Shown piece by piece: positions 14,387 through 21,990 of a DNA stretch of 33,820 nt. The notes under the pieces were generated by a model. That model was given only the letters and a program-made list of their open reading frames with translations, was not told where the DNA came from and made no database searches. The stretch's first letter is position 1; the number at the start of each line of letters is the position of its first letter. Origin of the DNA: Candidatus Pacearchaeota archaeon (GTDB lineage: Archaea > Nanobdellota > Nanobdellia > Pacearchaeales > GW2011-AR1); NCBI GenBank assembly GCA_003554465.1, contig PWGL01000110.1, positions 1 to 33,820 on the forward strand, written 5' to 3'. The position numbers and the translations under genes were made by a program.

Positions 14387-14725
14387 ATGCCAGATAAGAT
14401 AGGGTTTAAAGAGTGGGGAAAAATAGATTTAAGGGCAGGCAAGATTTTGAAAGCTGAGGATGTGGAAGAGAGCAATAAATTATTTAAGTTGGAAGTTAAC
14501 GTGGGAGAAGATAATAATAGAACATTGGTGGCAGCATTAAAACCATATTATAGTAAATCAGATCTAGAAAGTAAGAGATGTATAGTTCTTTGCAACTTGG
14601 ATGCAAAGATTTTGAAAGGTATTAAGAGCAAGGGAATGATTTTAGCTGCTGTAAATGAGGATAAGAGCGAAGTGAAATTGCTACAGCCGGATGAGGAAAT
14701 AGATTTGGGGAGTAACGTACAATAA
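14387..14725 (+). CDS. Stand-alone tRNA-binding domain protein (Trbp111/MetRS-beta type)
   Basis: 112 residues from ATG 14387. An in-frame GTG at 14366 is rejected because the TATA-like GATTTATAAAG (about 14352-14362) lies 25-30 nt before the ATG. It is an OB-fold tRNA-binding protein: KIDLRAGKILKAEDVEESNKL ... RTLVAALKPYY ... GIKSKGMILAA ... LLQPDE. It is clearly a paralogue of the C-terminal domain of the MetRS encoded 1.1 kb upstream (same KxDLR, ESNKLFKL/NSEKLFKL and KGMILAA blocks). The likely role is structure-specific tRNA binding as a dimer or in trans to a synthetase. Confidence 0.88.
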   Translation: MPDKIGFKEWGKIDLRAGKILKAEDVEESNKLFKLEVNVGEDNNRTLVAALKPYYSKSDLESKRCIVLCNLDAKILKGIKSKGMILAAVNEDKSEVKLLQPDEEIDLGSNVQ

Positions 14726-14734
14726 ATTAATTTT

Positions 14735-15496
14735 TTATCTTAAACCTACTCTTTCTAAAACTTTATAGAATAATGATCTTTCTTTTCTCTCTTTCCCTAA
14801 AATTTTAGCTGCTATGTCTTGATATGCTTTTGCAGCTTTTGATTTTGCTCTTGTATGTATTACTGCATTTTTCTTATTAAGAGCTTCATCTATAGCTTCA
14901 TCTTCAGGAACTATACCTAAAATTGGTACTTCTAGCATGTCTTCAATGTCATCAATCGACATCTCACTCTTTTTATTTTTTGATCTTGTGATTACCACAC
15001 CCCTCACTTCTTTCCCTTTTTCTTTTGCCATCTTTATTGTTTTTAGGGAATCTGTAACTGATAAGGTATTAGGGTTAGTAACTACTACTATTTCATCTGC
15101 GGAATCTATAGCCATTTCTGCTTCCTCTCCCAGGCCTGCTGCAGAATCTAGTATTATATGTTCGCTAATTTCTTTTAATTCTTCAGCAACTTTTTTCAAG
15201 GTTTTTTTATCCTCTTCTTTTAATTTATTGTAAGATAAAGAACAAGGAATTATTTTAGTTCCAGAATCATGCTCATATATTGCTTCTTCTAATTTTACAC
15301 TATTATCTAGAACATGACTTAGGGATATAGGGACTGCGGGAGCTCCAAAATGTAGTCCTATATTTGGAGTCATGACATTTGTGTCTACAATAACTACATC
15401 TTCTTTAAACTTATTCAAGGCAGCACCTATGTTTACTGCAGTTGTTGTTTTTCCAGTTCCACCTTTGCCAGAGGTTATCGCATATACTTTTGCCAT
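14735..15496 (-). CDS. minD: MinD/ParA-family ATPase with C-terminal amphipathic helix
   Basis: 253 residues. The deviant Walker A motif SGKGGTGKTT (9-18) has both signature lysines, K11 and K16. The A' strand reads VDTNVMTPNIGLHFG; the second Asp of the usual DAD/DFD is absent. Switch region ILDSAAGLGEEA follows. The C-terminus ERSLFYKVLERVGLR is a plausible membrane-targeting amphipathic helix, as in MinD. It may position cell-division or surface structures; no MinC or MinE is nearby. It is convergent with the tRNA-binding gene, with only nine bases between stops. Confidence 0.88.
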   Translation of the reverse strand: MAKVYAITSGKGGTGKTTTAVNIGAALNKFKEDVVIVDTNVMTPNIGLHFGAPAVPISLSHVLDNSVKLEEAIYEHDSGTKIIPCSLSYNKLKEEDKKTLKKVAEELKEISEHIILDSAAGLGEEAEMAIDSADEIVVVTNPNTLSVTDSLKTIKMAKEKGKEVRGVVITRSKNKKSEMSIDDIEDMLEVPILGIVPEDEAIDEALNKKNAVIHTRAKSKAAKAYQDIAAKILGKERKERSLFYKVLERVGLR

Positions 15497-15583
15497 TTTC
15501 TAGGTATTATTCCCTAATCTGTATAGTTTTTAAATTTAACTAATCATGAATATCTTTTTTAGAAATATATTTTTAAATTACAA

Positions 15584-16015
15584 TTATATATTTTTCTTCA
15601 TCTCCTTAATAAATTCTTCCAATATTTGGCTATACTCTTTTAGTTTTTCTAAATCTATATATGTCCATTTTCCCTTATATCTAACACTTAATGTCACATT
15701 TTTTCTAAATTCATGCTCTCTTGTCTTCTCTAAATTTTCCATTTTCCTAAAAAAATCAAATAACTCTACGGCCTGAATAATATCTTTTTGATTATAGTTG
15801 TCCTTAATTGTTTTTATTTTCGGGACTATTGTACCAGGGATTTCATCTATTTTTTTATTTTCTTTTAGTTTTTCTAAAAGTCTGTCTATAGATTTTTCAA
15901 TTAAGTGAGTCCATCTAGAAATAAGATTCAAAATAACATCTGTTGTCTTTGTGTACTTAAGACTGACATACAAGAGGTGGTCTGCACTAATTTTTTGTTG
16001 TATTATTTTTTCCAT
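15584..16015 (-). CDS. Unknown helical protein, paralogue A
   Basis: 143 residues, not recognised, mainly helical and basic, without membrane segments. The N-terminal KISADHLLYVSLKYTKTTDVI and the C-terminal FRKNVTLSVRYKGKWTYIDLEKLKEY blocks align with the next gene upstream on this strand (16154-16624). The two appear to be diverged tandem duplicates. The ADHL-x-Y helix recalls small helical RNA- or toxin-associated (HEPN-like) proteins, but no R-x4-H motif is seen, so no function is assigned. Confidence 0.7.
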   Translation of the reverse strand: MEKIIQQKISADHLLYVSLKYTKTTDVILNLISRWTHLIEKSIDRLLEKLKENKKIDEIPGTIVPKIKTIKDNYNQKDIIQAVELFDFFRKMENLEKTREHEFRKNVTLSVRYKGKWTYIDLEKLKEYSQILEEFIKEMKKNI

Positions 16016-16153
16016 TTTTAAGAAACACTATTTCCTTTTTTCCCTATTTGAATCTAAATTATTTATCATTTTTCTTATTAGAAGTACAGATTACTTATAA
16101 ACAGGAGTATTTATATTTTTTGCTTTTTTCAAATATTTTTAAAAACTCTTTTT

Positions 16154-16624
16154 TTACCGATTAAATGCGATTTCAGCTTTTCTAACAAGGTCTTTTGCCT
16201 CTAACAGGTATTTTTTCATCTTTTCAATAGTTAATGTATCTGTTTTGTCACCAGTCATAATCACCATTTTATCATTTTTTCCAAATTCAAAAGGGCTTTC
16301 TTCATGTTTTTTTCCTATTTCTAATATCTTTATAACTGTCTCTAATTGATTTTGTCCGATATTATATTTTTCTGACAGATTTTTAAAACTTTTAAAATTC
16401 TCTTTGGGTTTTTTATAAATTTCTATATTTTTATGAAGATATTCGTATTGTAGTATTGAATTTATTGTCAGCTTAACTGACTTATGAACATCTTCTAAGA
16501 TTTTTAATAATATCTTATTATCTTTAACTATATTATATGTTGTGTAAGTTAGGTGGTCTGCAGTTTGCAGAAGTTGTTTAGCATTCTTTAAACTAGCTTC
16601 ATATTTTTCAGCTTTTTTTTTCAT
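16154..16624 (-). CDS. Unknown helical protein, paralogue B
   Basis: 156 residues, not recognised. It shares with the 15584-16015 gene the block ADHLTYTTYNIVKDNKILLKI near the N-terminus and FEFGKNDKMVIMTGDKTDTL ... TIEKMKKYLLEA near the C-terminus, in the same order and spacing. It is predicted as an alpha-helical bundle with a short beta hairpin near residue 115. A separation of 138 bases leaves room for separate promoters. Adjacent paralogues on one strand point to tandem duplication followed by divergence, possibly to form a heteromer. Confidence 0.7.
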   Translation of the reverse strand: MKKKAEKYEASLKNAKQLLQTADHLTYTTYNIVKDNKILLKILEDVHKSVKLTINSILQYEYLHKNIEIYKKPKENFKSFKNLSEKYNIGQNQLETVIKILEIGKKHEESPFEFGKNDKMVIMTGDKTDTLTIEKMKKYLLEAKDLVRKAEIAFNR

Positions 16625-17222
16625 TTTTATTACTAGATTCTCCTATCTAGTTATTCAGTTATTATAATTACATAGAAATAGCCATTAAAATAACTTTGGT
16701 TATTGAGATTTATTATGGGATTTAAGCTTCGCAATTCTAAGAGTGATCAGGAAAAAGTCATATTCTATAGGCTTTTGACTCGTATTTTTGATAATAGATA
16801 TAGCATGTTAGGTTCATTTAATAATGCAAGTTAATATATAATGATAAAAATAACTGCAAATCTAGAAAAAATTCATAATGGGTCAACTGTGCAAGATAGC
16901 ATATTTTTTTATGGAGTATGGGATTAAGAATTTAATAAATTATATATAATGTAGTATTAATCCTAGAGATATGGGTTTTTTGTATATAGGGGTTAAAGAG
17001 TTCTCTTTTAAGGATGATGGATTGGGAAATTGATAAACATATTATATCTTTCTAGTTTTGAATTTCATGGAGAAAAGAAAACAGGTGGGGTTCGAAAGTT
17101 ATGTCTCTGCGATGGTAATAGGATCCAAAGCTAGATTTTCAAGAGATTATAGAAAGAAAATTATTGATTAAGCACGGATTATTTTTTAAGGAGAAATGTT
17201 AATGTTATATGGTTTTACATAA
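16625..17222. other. 598-bp region without a convincing gene; several short ORFs
   Basis: This is the only long gap in an otherwise packed window. On the plus strand it holds a 39-codon ORF (16715-16834, beginning MGFKLRNSKSDQEKV, with a TATA-like ATTAAAATAAC about 28 nt upstream), a 28-codon ORF (16841-16927) and a 34-codon ORF (17067-17171, beginning MEKRKQVGFESY). None is recognised. Composition is like coding DNA in places, which suggests a decayed gene. It is not GC-rich as RNase P or SRP RNA would be, and no tRNA fold was found. Confidence 0.5.
16715..16834 (+). CDS. Possible 39-residue small protein or gene remnant
   Basis: The ORF runs from ATG 16715 to TAA 16832-16834. It is basic, with core NSKSDQEKVIFYRLLTRIFD, possibly one amphipathic helix. 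The only positive support is a TATA-like element at proper distance. It may equally be the 5' remnant of a longer decayed gene, since other short ORFs follow in different frames. Confidence 0.25.
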   Translation: MGFKLRNSKSDQEKVIFYRLLTRIFDNRYSMLGSFNNAS

Positions 17223-17549
17223 TTAACTCAAACTCATAATTGTTTCAGCCAAATCACCGTCATTTTCATCTAGAGCTTTTTTTGCTTCTTCTTCGCTACA
17301 GTCAGTTTTTTCTATAACTTGTTTGATATCTTCTTCATTATAGTTTTCTTTACCTTCCTCATTCATATCTCCTGAAATTTGAAGCGTTTCTTTTCCCTGC
17401 ATAGAAACTTTAGTTATTTCTGGGTTTTCAATAATTATATTTTTATCTTCCTGCTCTATAACTACTCTATTTGCTTCAATGTCTTCCTGACTTATCCCCA
17501 TCTGGGACATCATCTTTTTCATTTTTTTTGGGTTCATTCCCGGAATCAT
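17223..17549 (-). CDS. nac: Nascent polypeptide-associated complex protein (archaeal NAC)
   Basis: 108 residues. NAC binds nascent chains at the ribosome exit and in archaea works as a homodimer. The basic N-terminus MNPKKMKKMMSQMGI is the ribosome-binding part. The NAC beta domain covers about 24-65 (RVVIEQEDKNIIIENPEITK). A C-terminal UBA domain covers about 70-108 (NEEDIKQVIEKTDCSEEEAK, then LDENDGDLAETIMSL). It overlaps the end of the Sec61-beta gene upstream by four bases, coupling a ribosome exit factor to a translocon subunit. Confidence 0.96.
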   Translation of the reverse strand: MIPGMNPKKMKKMMSQMGISQEDIEANRVVIEQEDKNIIIENPEITKVSMQGKETLQISGDMNEEGKENYNEEDIKQVIEKTDCSEEEAKKALDENDGDLAETIMSLS

Positions 17550-17734
17550 ATTAGCGCTCCTATTAAATTTTGTACTGGGAAGAAAATTTTGAGACCTATT
17601 ACAAATAATGCTATAATTATTACAAATATAATTACATGTTTCGGATCTAACATAAACCTTGAAGGAAATTCTTCATTATACCTCATCAATCCGCCAAAGC
17701 CTCCGGGCATTCCCATACTATTATCTTTTGCCAT
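17546..17734 (-). CDS. secG: Preprotein translocase subunit Sec61-beta
   Basis: 62-residue tail-anchored subunit of the archaeal SecYE-beta translocon. The N-terminal Gly/Met-rich segment MGMPGGFGGLMRYNEEFPSR is followed by the family LDP (MLDPKHV) and a single membrane helix (about 34-52). The ten-residue hydrophobic tail after the helix (VQNLIGALI) is longer than in some homologues. Its last codons overlap the NAC start by four bases. Confidence 0.9.
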   Translation of the reverse strand: MAKDNSMGMPGGFGGLMRYNEEFPSRFMLDPKHVIIFVIIIALFVIGLKIFFPVQNLIGALI

Positions 17735-17838
17735 TTTATGTATTAATTATGAATGTTTTTTAAATGTTGTTATTTTATTGATTTGGAGATATTTATTGAA
17801 TGTGTAACATTTAAAAATAGTCTTTTCTAAGAAAAATC

Positions 17839-20226
17839 ATGGCAAAGTATAACTCTGAAGAGATTGAAAAGAAATGGCAAGAGTATTGGGAGAAAAAAGG
17901 TATTTATAAATTTTGTAAAGATTCGGATAAGGATATATATTCTATAGATACTCCTCCACCATATGCATCGGCAGGTCATTTGCATGTGGGTCATGCATTA
18001 CATTATACTCAATTTGAGATTATTGCTCGTTATAAGAGGATGAGAGGGTTTAATGTTTATTTCCCTCCTTGTTTTGACGACAACGGTTTGCCAACTGAGA
18101 AATTTGTGGAGAAGAAATTAGGGATAAATAAGAAGAATACAGATAGGGTAGAGTTTAGGAAAATATGTAGAGAGGAATCAAGAAAAGCTATAAAAGATTA
18201 TTCCGATGAAGTTTTCAAGGCATTAGGTCATTCTTATGACTGGGATTTATTGTATAATACTATTGGAGATGAGGCTCAAAAAGTTTCTCAAAAGAGTTTT
18301 TTAGATTTAGTTAAGCAAGGAGATTGTTACAGAGCTGAAGAACCTGTAATATGGTGTCCCTACCATGGAACTGCTTTGGCTCAGGCAGAAGTAATAGATT
18401 TGGATAGACATACAACACTTAATTATATAGACTTTGATATTGAGGGGAATGAAGAGAGAGTAACTATAGCTACCACAAGACCAGAGTTATTGCCTAGTTG
18501 TGTCGGTATTTTTGTAAATCCTGAAGATAATGAGAATAGTCATTTGATTGGAAAAAAGTTGAAAGTACCTTTATTCAATTATGAGGTAGAGGTTAAAAGT
18601 GATGAAAATGTGGATATGGAATTTGGAACAGGGGTATTGATGGTATGCACTTTTGGAGATAATGCAGATATAGAGAAATGGAAAAAATATAATTTGGATT
18701 TAAAAGTTTGTATAGATGAGGAAGGTAAATTAAATGAGTTGGCGGACAAGTATGAGGGGCTCGATGTTAAAGAAGCCAAAGAGAAAATAATTGCTGATTT
18801 AAGAGGGGAAGGTAGATTGAAGAAACAAGAGAAATTACAACAGACGGTAGGTTCATGTGAGAGATGTGATACACCTGTAGAATATATAGTTACAAAACAA
18901 TGGTTTGTTAAGGCTTTAGACTATAAGGATGAGTTGATAAAGCAAGGTAGAAAGATTAATTGGTATCCTAATTATATGAGAAATAGGTATGAAGACTGGG
19001 TTAATAATCTTGGATGGGATTGGTGTGTTTCTAGACAGAGATATTATGGTGTCCCCATACCTGTATGGTATTGTAAAGAGTGCGACAAACCTATTTTTCC
19101 TAGCGAAGATAGTTTACCTATAGATCCTACTCAGGAAAGTCTTGATAAAGAGTGTGAATGTGGCTCAGATGACTTTGAGGCAGAAGATAGTGTTTTTGAT
19201 ACATGGATGACTTCCTCTGTTACACCTCAAATAGCAGGGAGGTGGCTGGAAAATAAGGAGAATTATGATAATGTTTTTCCTTTTTCATTAAGACCTCAGG
19301 CTCAAGATATAATAAGGACATGGGCGTTTTATACAATACTAAAATCATATTTGCATTCTAAAAGTATTCCGTGGGAAAATATAGCTATAGGAACTTATGT
19401 TTTAGACGAAAAGGGTCATGGTATGTCTAAGTCAAAAGGTAATGTTGTTTGGGCTGATGATTTATTAGAGAGATACGATGTAGACACATTTAGGTATTGG
19501 GTCGGAAATGCTAAATGGGGAGGAGACTTACCATTTAAAGAGTCTGAATTAGTTGCGGGAAAGAGGTTTATGAAAAAATTATGGAATGCCTCTAAGTTTG
19601 TTTTAATGAATTTGGAAGATATGGAGAAGATTGAGAGGCCTGAAAAATTAGAACTTATAGATAATTGGCATTTGGTAAAGCTTAACAATTTAATAGAAGA
19701 TGTAACTAAAAGTTTTGAGGAATATGAGACAGGCGATGCTAAGAGAAAGGCCGAAAGATTTTTTTGGGACTTTACTTATAATTACTTGGAAATTGTTAAA
19801 GATAGAGTATATAAGGGAGAAGGGGAGAAGAAAAAGTCTGCCCAGTATGTTTTGGCAAAAACATTATTAGCTATGTTGAAAATGTTTTCTCCAATAATGC
19901 CTCATATAACTGAGGAAATTTATCATAAGAAATTCTCTGAATTTGAAGGAAAAGATAGCATTCATATTAGTAATTGGCCAGAGAAAGAGAAGATAGATGA
20001 CGAGACAGTTGAAGAAAAAGGAAATTTATTTATAGAAATTTTGAAAAAGGTTAGGCATGAAAAATCTAGTGAGAATAAGTCTGTTAAGGCGCCTATAAAT
20101 ATTACTATAGAGAAAGATAGCAGGGAGAAATTAGAAGGGATGATTGAAGATTTGAAAAATGTCACTAATGCCGGAGATGTTAAAGAGGGCAATTTTAATA
20201 TAGAATTTTTAAATGAAGAGTGTTAG
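17839..20226 (+). CDS. valS: Valyl-tRNA synthetase
   Basis: 795 residues, archaeal-type ValRS. The HIGH box is HVGH (49-52) in DTPPPYASAGHLHVGHALHY; FDDNGLPTEKFVEK follows. The CP1 editing domain covers about 170-330 (TTRPELLPSCVGIFV) and removes mischarged threonine. The WDWCVSRQRYYGVP and LRPQAQDIIRTWAFYT blocks are diagnostic for ValRS. The KMSKS box reads GMSKS (528-532), so the first Lys is Gly. A zinc-type CECG and other Cys pairs occur near 410-440. The anticodon-binding domain covers about 600-740, and the usual long C-terminal coiled coil is absent, as in archaeal enzymes. TATA box ATTTAAAAATA is about 26 nt before the ATG, indicating a leaderless transcript. Confidence 0.94.
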   Translation: MAKYNSEEIEKKWQEYWEKKGIYKFCKDSDKDIYSIDTPPPYASAGHLHVGHALHYTQFEIIARYKRMRGFNVYFPPCFDDNGLPTEKFVEKKLGINKKNTDRVEFRKICREESRKAIKDYSDEVFKALGHSYDWDLLYNTIGDEAQKVSQKSFLDLVKQGDCYRAEEPVIWCPYHGTALAQAEVIDLDRHTTLNYIDFDIEGNEERVTIATTRPELLPSCVGIFVNPEDNENSHLIGKKLKVPLFNYEVEVKSDENVDMEFGTGVLMVCTFGDNADIEKWKKYNLDLKVCIDEEGKLNELADKYEGLDVKEAKEKIIADLRGEGRLKKQEKLQQTVGSCERCDTPVEYIVTKQWFVKALDYKDELIKQGRKINWYPNYMRNRYEDWVNNLGWDWCVSRQRYYGVPIPVWYCKECDKPIFPSEDSLPIDPTQESLDKECECGSDDFEAEDSVFDTWMTSSVTPQIAGRWLENKENYDNVFPFSLRPQAQDIIRTWAFYTILKSYLHSKSIPWENIAIGTYVLDEKGHGMSKSKGNVVWADDLLERYDVDTFRYWVGNAKWGGDLPFKESELVAGKRFMKKLWNASKFVLMNLEDMEKIERPEKLELIDNWHLVKLNNLIEDVTKSFEEYETGDAKRKAERFFWDFTYNYLEIVKDRVYKGEGEKKKSAQYVLAKTLLAMLKMFSPIMPHITEEIYHKKFSEFEGKDSIHISNWPEKEKIDDETVEEKGNLFIEILKKVRHEKSSENKSVKAPINITIEKDSREKLEGMIEDLKNVTNAGDVKEGNFNIEFLNEEC

Positions 20227-20303
20227 TATTTTATATTTTAGAATTTAAATATCTATTTTAATATTGGTAATCTGCTAATATGGGTGTTTCTTACTTAATA
20301 ACC

Positions 20304-20379
20304 TTTTTAAATACCTTTGTTTAATTAATGGCATGGCTTGTCTCTTTTTGAGATTTGGTTTATTATATGGAAAATGGTT
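20304..20379 (+). promoter_or_regulatory. aRF1 leader with TATA box and short upstream ORF
   Basis: The TATA-like TTTTTAAATA (20304-20313) predicts a transcript start near 20330-20335. ATG 20328 opens a 7-codon ORF, MAWLVSF, ending in TGA (20349-20351). A second ATG at 20333 opens a 24-codon ORF that ends at 20407, inside the aRF1 coding region. The aRF1 ATG (20380, or 20374) lies about 45-50 nt into the leader with no strong Shine-Dalgarno. A later TATA-like TTTATTATA (about 20358-20366) is an alternative. Confidence 0.35.
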
Positions 20380-21456
20380 ATGTCAAGACAAGAGCTTGAA
20401 GGTGTAGTAGAAGAATTGAAAGATATTAAGGGTAGTCAGACTGAACTAATAAGTGTATATATACCTGCAGATCAAGATTTGAATAGTGTTAGGAGACAGA
20501 TGGAAGATGAGAAAGGTACAGCTGAGAATATTAAGCAAAAAGGAACTAGGAAAAATGTCATTTCTGCATTAGATTCTATAGGGAGATTTTTGAAAAGATA
20601 CAAACAAACTCCTGAAAATGGTTTGGCCATTTTTTGTGGTAATGTTTCTGACTCAGAGGGAAAGTCAGAAATCGATCTATGGGATGTGGAGCCTCCAAAG
20701 CCATTAAACACCAGACTTTATAGATGTGATAAGGAATTTGTTTTAGAACCTCTTGAAGAGCAGTTAGAGGCAGATGAAGTTTATGGTTTGGTTGTTATGG
20801 ATAGGAAAGAGGCAACTTTTGGTTTACTAGAAGGTAAAAGGGTTAAGGTTTTGAGACATATGACTTCAGGAGTTCCAGGAAAACAAAGAGCTGGGGGTCA
20901 GAGCAGTCAGAGATTTAGTAGGAAGACAGAAACAATGGCGAAGAAGTTTTTTAAGAGAGTAGCAGATACTATGAAAGATTTATTTTGGGAAAGAGATAAG
21001 TTGAAAGGGATAATAATTGGAGGCCCCATGCCTACAAAGGAAGATTTTTTGAAAAAAGGGCAGTTAAATGAGCAACTTAAAGAGATGATTATAGGCAAGA
21101 AAGATTTGGGTTACACTGATGAGTCGGGTTTAGAATTGTTGGTTGAAAAGTGCCAGGATATTTTAGAAGAACAAGAGATAATGAGAGAGAAACAGTTGCT
21201 GGAAGAATTTTTTAGGAGGCTGGGAAAAGATTTAGGAGCTGCCTATAAGGAAGAAGATATTCAAAAATCTTTGAAGTATGGGGCAGCTGAAAAAATATTA
21301 TTATCAAAAAAATTAGATAAGCCCAAGATAGCAAAGTTTACAAGAGAGGCTAAAAATATTTCGGCAGAGGTTGAGATAGTAAGTGTGGAAACTGAAGAAG
21401 GTAAACAATTTTGGAATATTGGAGGAATGGGGGCTTTGTTGAGGTTTGAAGTTTAG
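20380..21456 (+). CDS. prf1: Peptide chain release factor aRF1, compact form
   Basis: 358 residues; recognises stop codons and triggers peptidyl-tRNA hydrolysis. Domain 1 has the family TELISVYIPA (21-30), a NIKS box changed to NIKQ (50-53) and an intact YRCDKEF (YxCxxxF, 114-120). Domain 2 has the catalytic GGQ (172-174) within GKQRAGGQSSQRFSR. Domain 3 ends EIVSVETEEGKQFWNIGGMGALLRFEV, as usual. The protein is about 50 residues shorter than most aRF1. The gap falls between GAAEKILLSKKL and AEVEIVS, where the zinc-binding minidomain of domain 3 normally sits. ATG 20380 gives the standard start; ATG 20374 is possible, and the in-frame TTG 20338 is unlikely. All three stop codons are used in this window. 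Confidence 0.93.
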   Translation: MSRQELEGVVEELKDIKGSQTELISVYIPADQDLNSVRRQMEDEKGTAENIKQKGTRKNVISALDSIGRFLKRYKQTPENGLAIFCGNVSDSEGKSEIDLWDVEPPKPLNTRLYRCDKEFVLEPLEEQLEADEVYGLVVMDRKEATFGLLEGKRVKVLRHMTSGVPGKQRAGGQSSQRFSRKTETMAKKFFKRVADTMKDLFWERDKLKGIIIGGPMPTKEDFLKKGQLNEQLKEMIIGKKDLGYTDESGLELLVEKCQDILEEQEIMREKQLLEEFFRRLGKDLGAAYKEEDIQKSLKYGAAEKILLSKKLDKPKIAKFTREAKNISAEVEIVSVETEEGKQFWNIGGMGALLRFEV

Positions 21457-21484
21457 TATTTAGTATAAATTTTATTTAGTGAAA

Positions 21485-21919
21485 ATGAAAAAAAAGATAA
21501 AATATTATAATCTTCCGTTGATAGATAGGGCAATGTGTCATTTTGAGGAAATTAGTGATAGTATATTTATTTCTTTAATTTCAGGGATAATTTTATTTTC
21601 TTTTTTATTTTCCTTAACAACTATTTTTCAGATGCATTATCTTTTTTCTTTATTCCTGTCTTATATTGTTATGATTAGTGTCAGTTTTATTTTGAATAAG
21701 AAATATATATTTAATATGTTTAACCCAAAAAGGTTGCATGAACAGTACTATCAATTCTTTATAGTTAGTATATCTGGATTTTTAATAAATGCTATCTTTT
21801 TGAATTTATTAGTGGAAATTTTAGAGATCAACTATCTTATATCTCAGTCAGTTATAGTGATTATTGGATTCCCTGCATTATTTACTTTTTATAAGAACTG
21901 GGTTTTTAGCTATAAGTAA
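21485..21919 (+). CDS. GtrA-like small membrane protein
   Basis: 144 residues with four predicted membrane helices (about 30-50, 55-73, 93-115 and 118-138). The pattern matches GtrA/DPMS3-type proteins, which help move or anchor polyprenyl-linked sugars. The signatures are the VSFILNKKYIFN loop between helices 2 and 3 and the C-terminal ALFTFYKNWVFSYK. ATG 21485 is preferred over GTG 21479. It lies 28 bases after aRF1 and upstream of ScpB and a GT2 glycosyltransferase, consistent with a role in surface glycan synthesis. Confidence 0.8.
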   Translation: MKKKIKYYNLPLIDRAMCHFEEISDSIFISLISGIILFSFLFSLTTIFQMHYLFSLFLSYIVMISVSFILNKKYIFNMFNPKRLHEQYYQFFIVSISGFLINAIFLNLLVEILEINYLISQSVIVIIGFPALFTFYKNWVFSYK

Positions 21920-21990
21920 CTTATTGAATGGAAATATTAAGTGAAATAATAAAAGAAAGAATTTTTAAACTTTTATTTTGTGGTTTATTT

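Noticed and set aside
17085..17110. GGGTTCGAA resembling a tRNA T-loop in the gene-poor gap
   Set aside because: The flanking bases do not form a 5-bp stem and no acceptor or anticodon arm can be drawn.
20374..21456. Altered stop-codon meaning suggested by NIKQ in aRF1
   Set aside because: TAA, TAG and TGA all end well-defined genes in this window, so reassignment is not supported.
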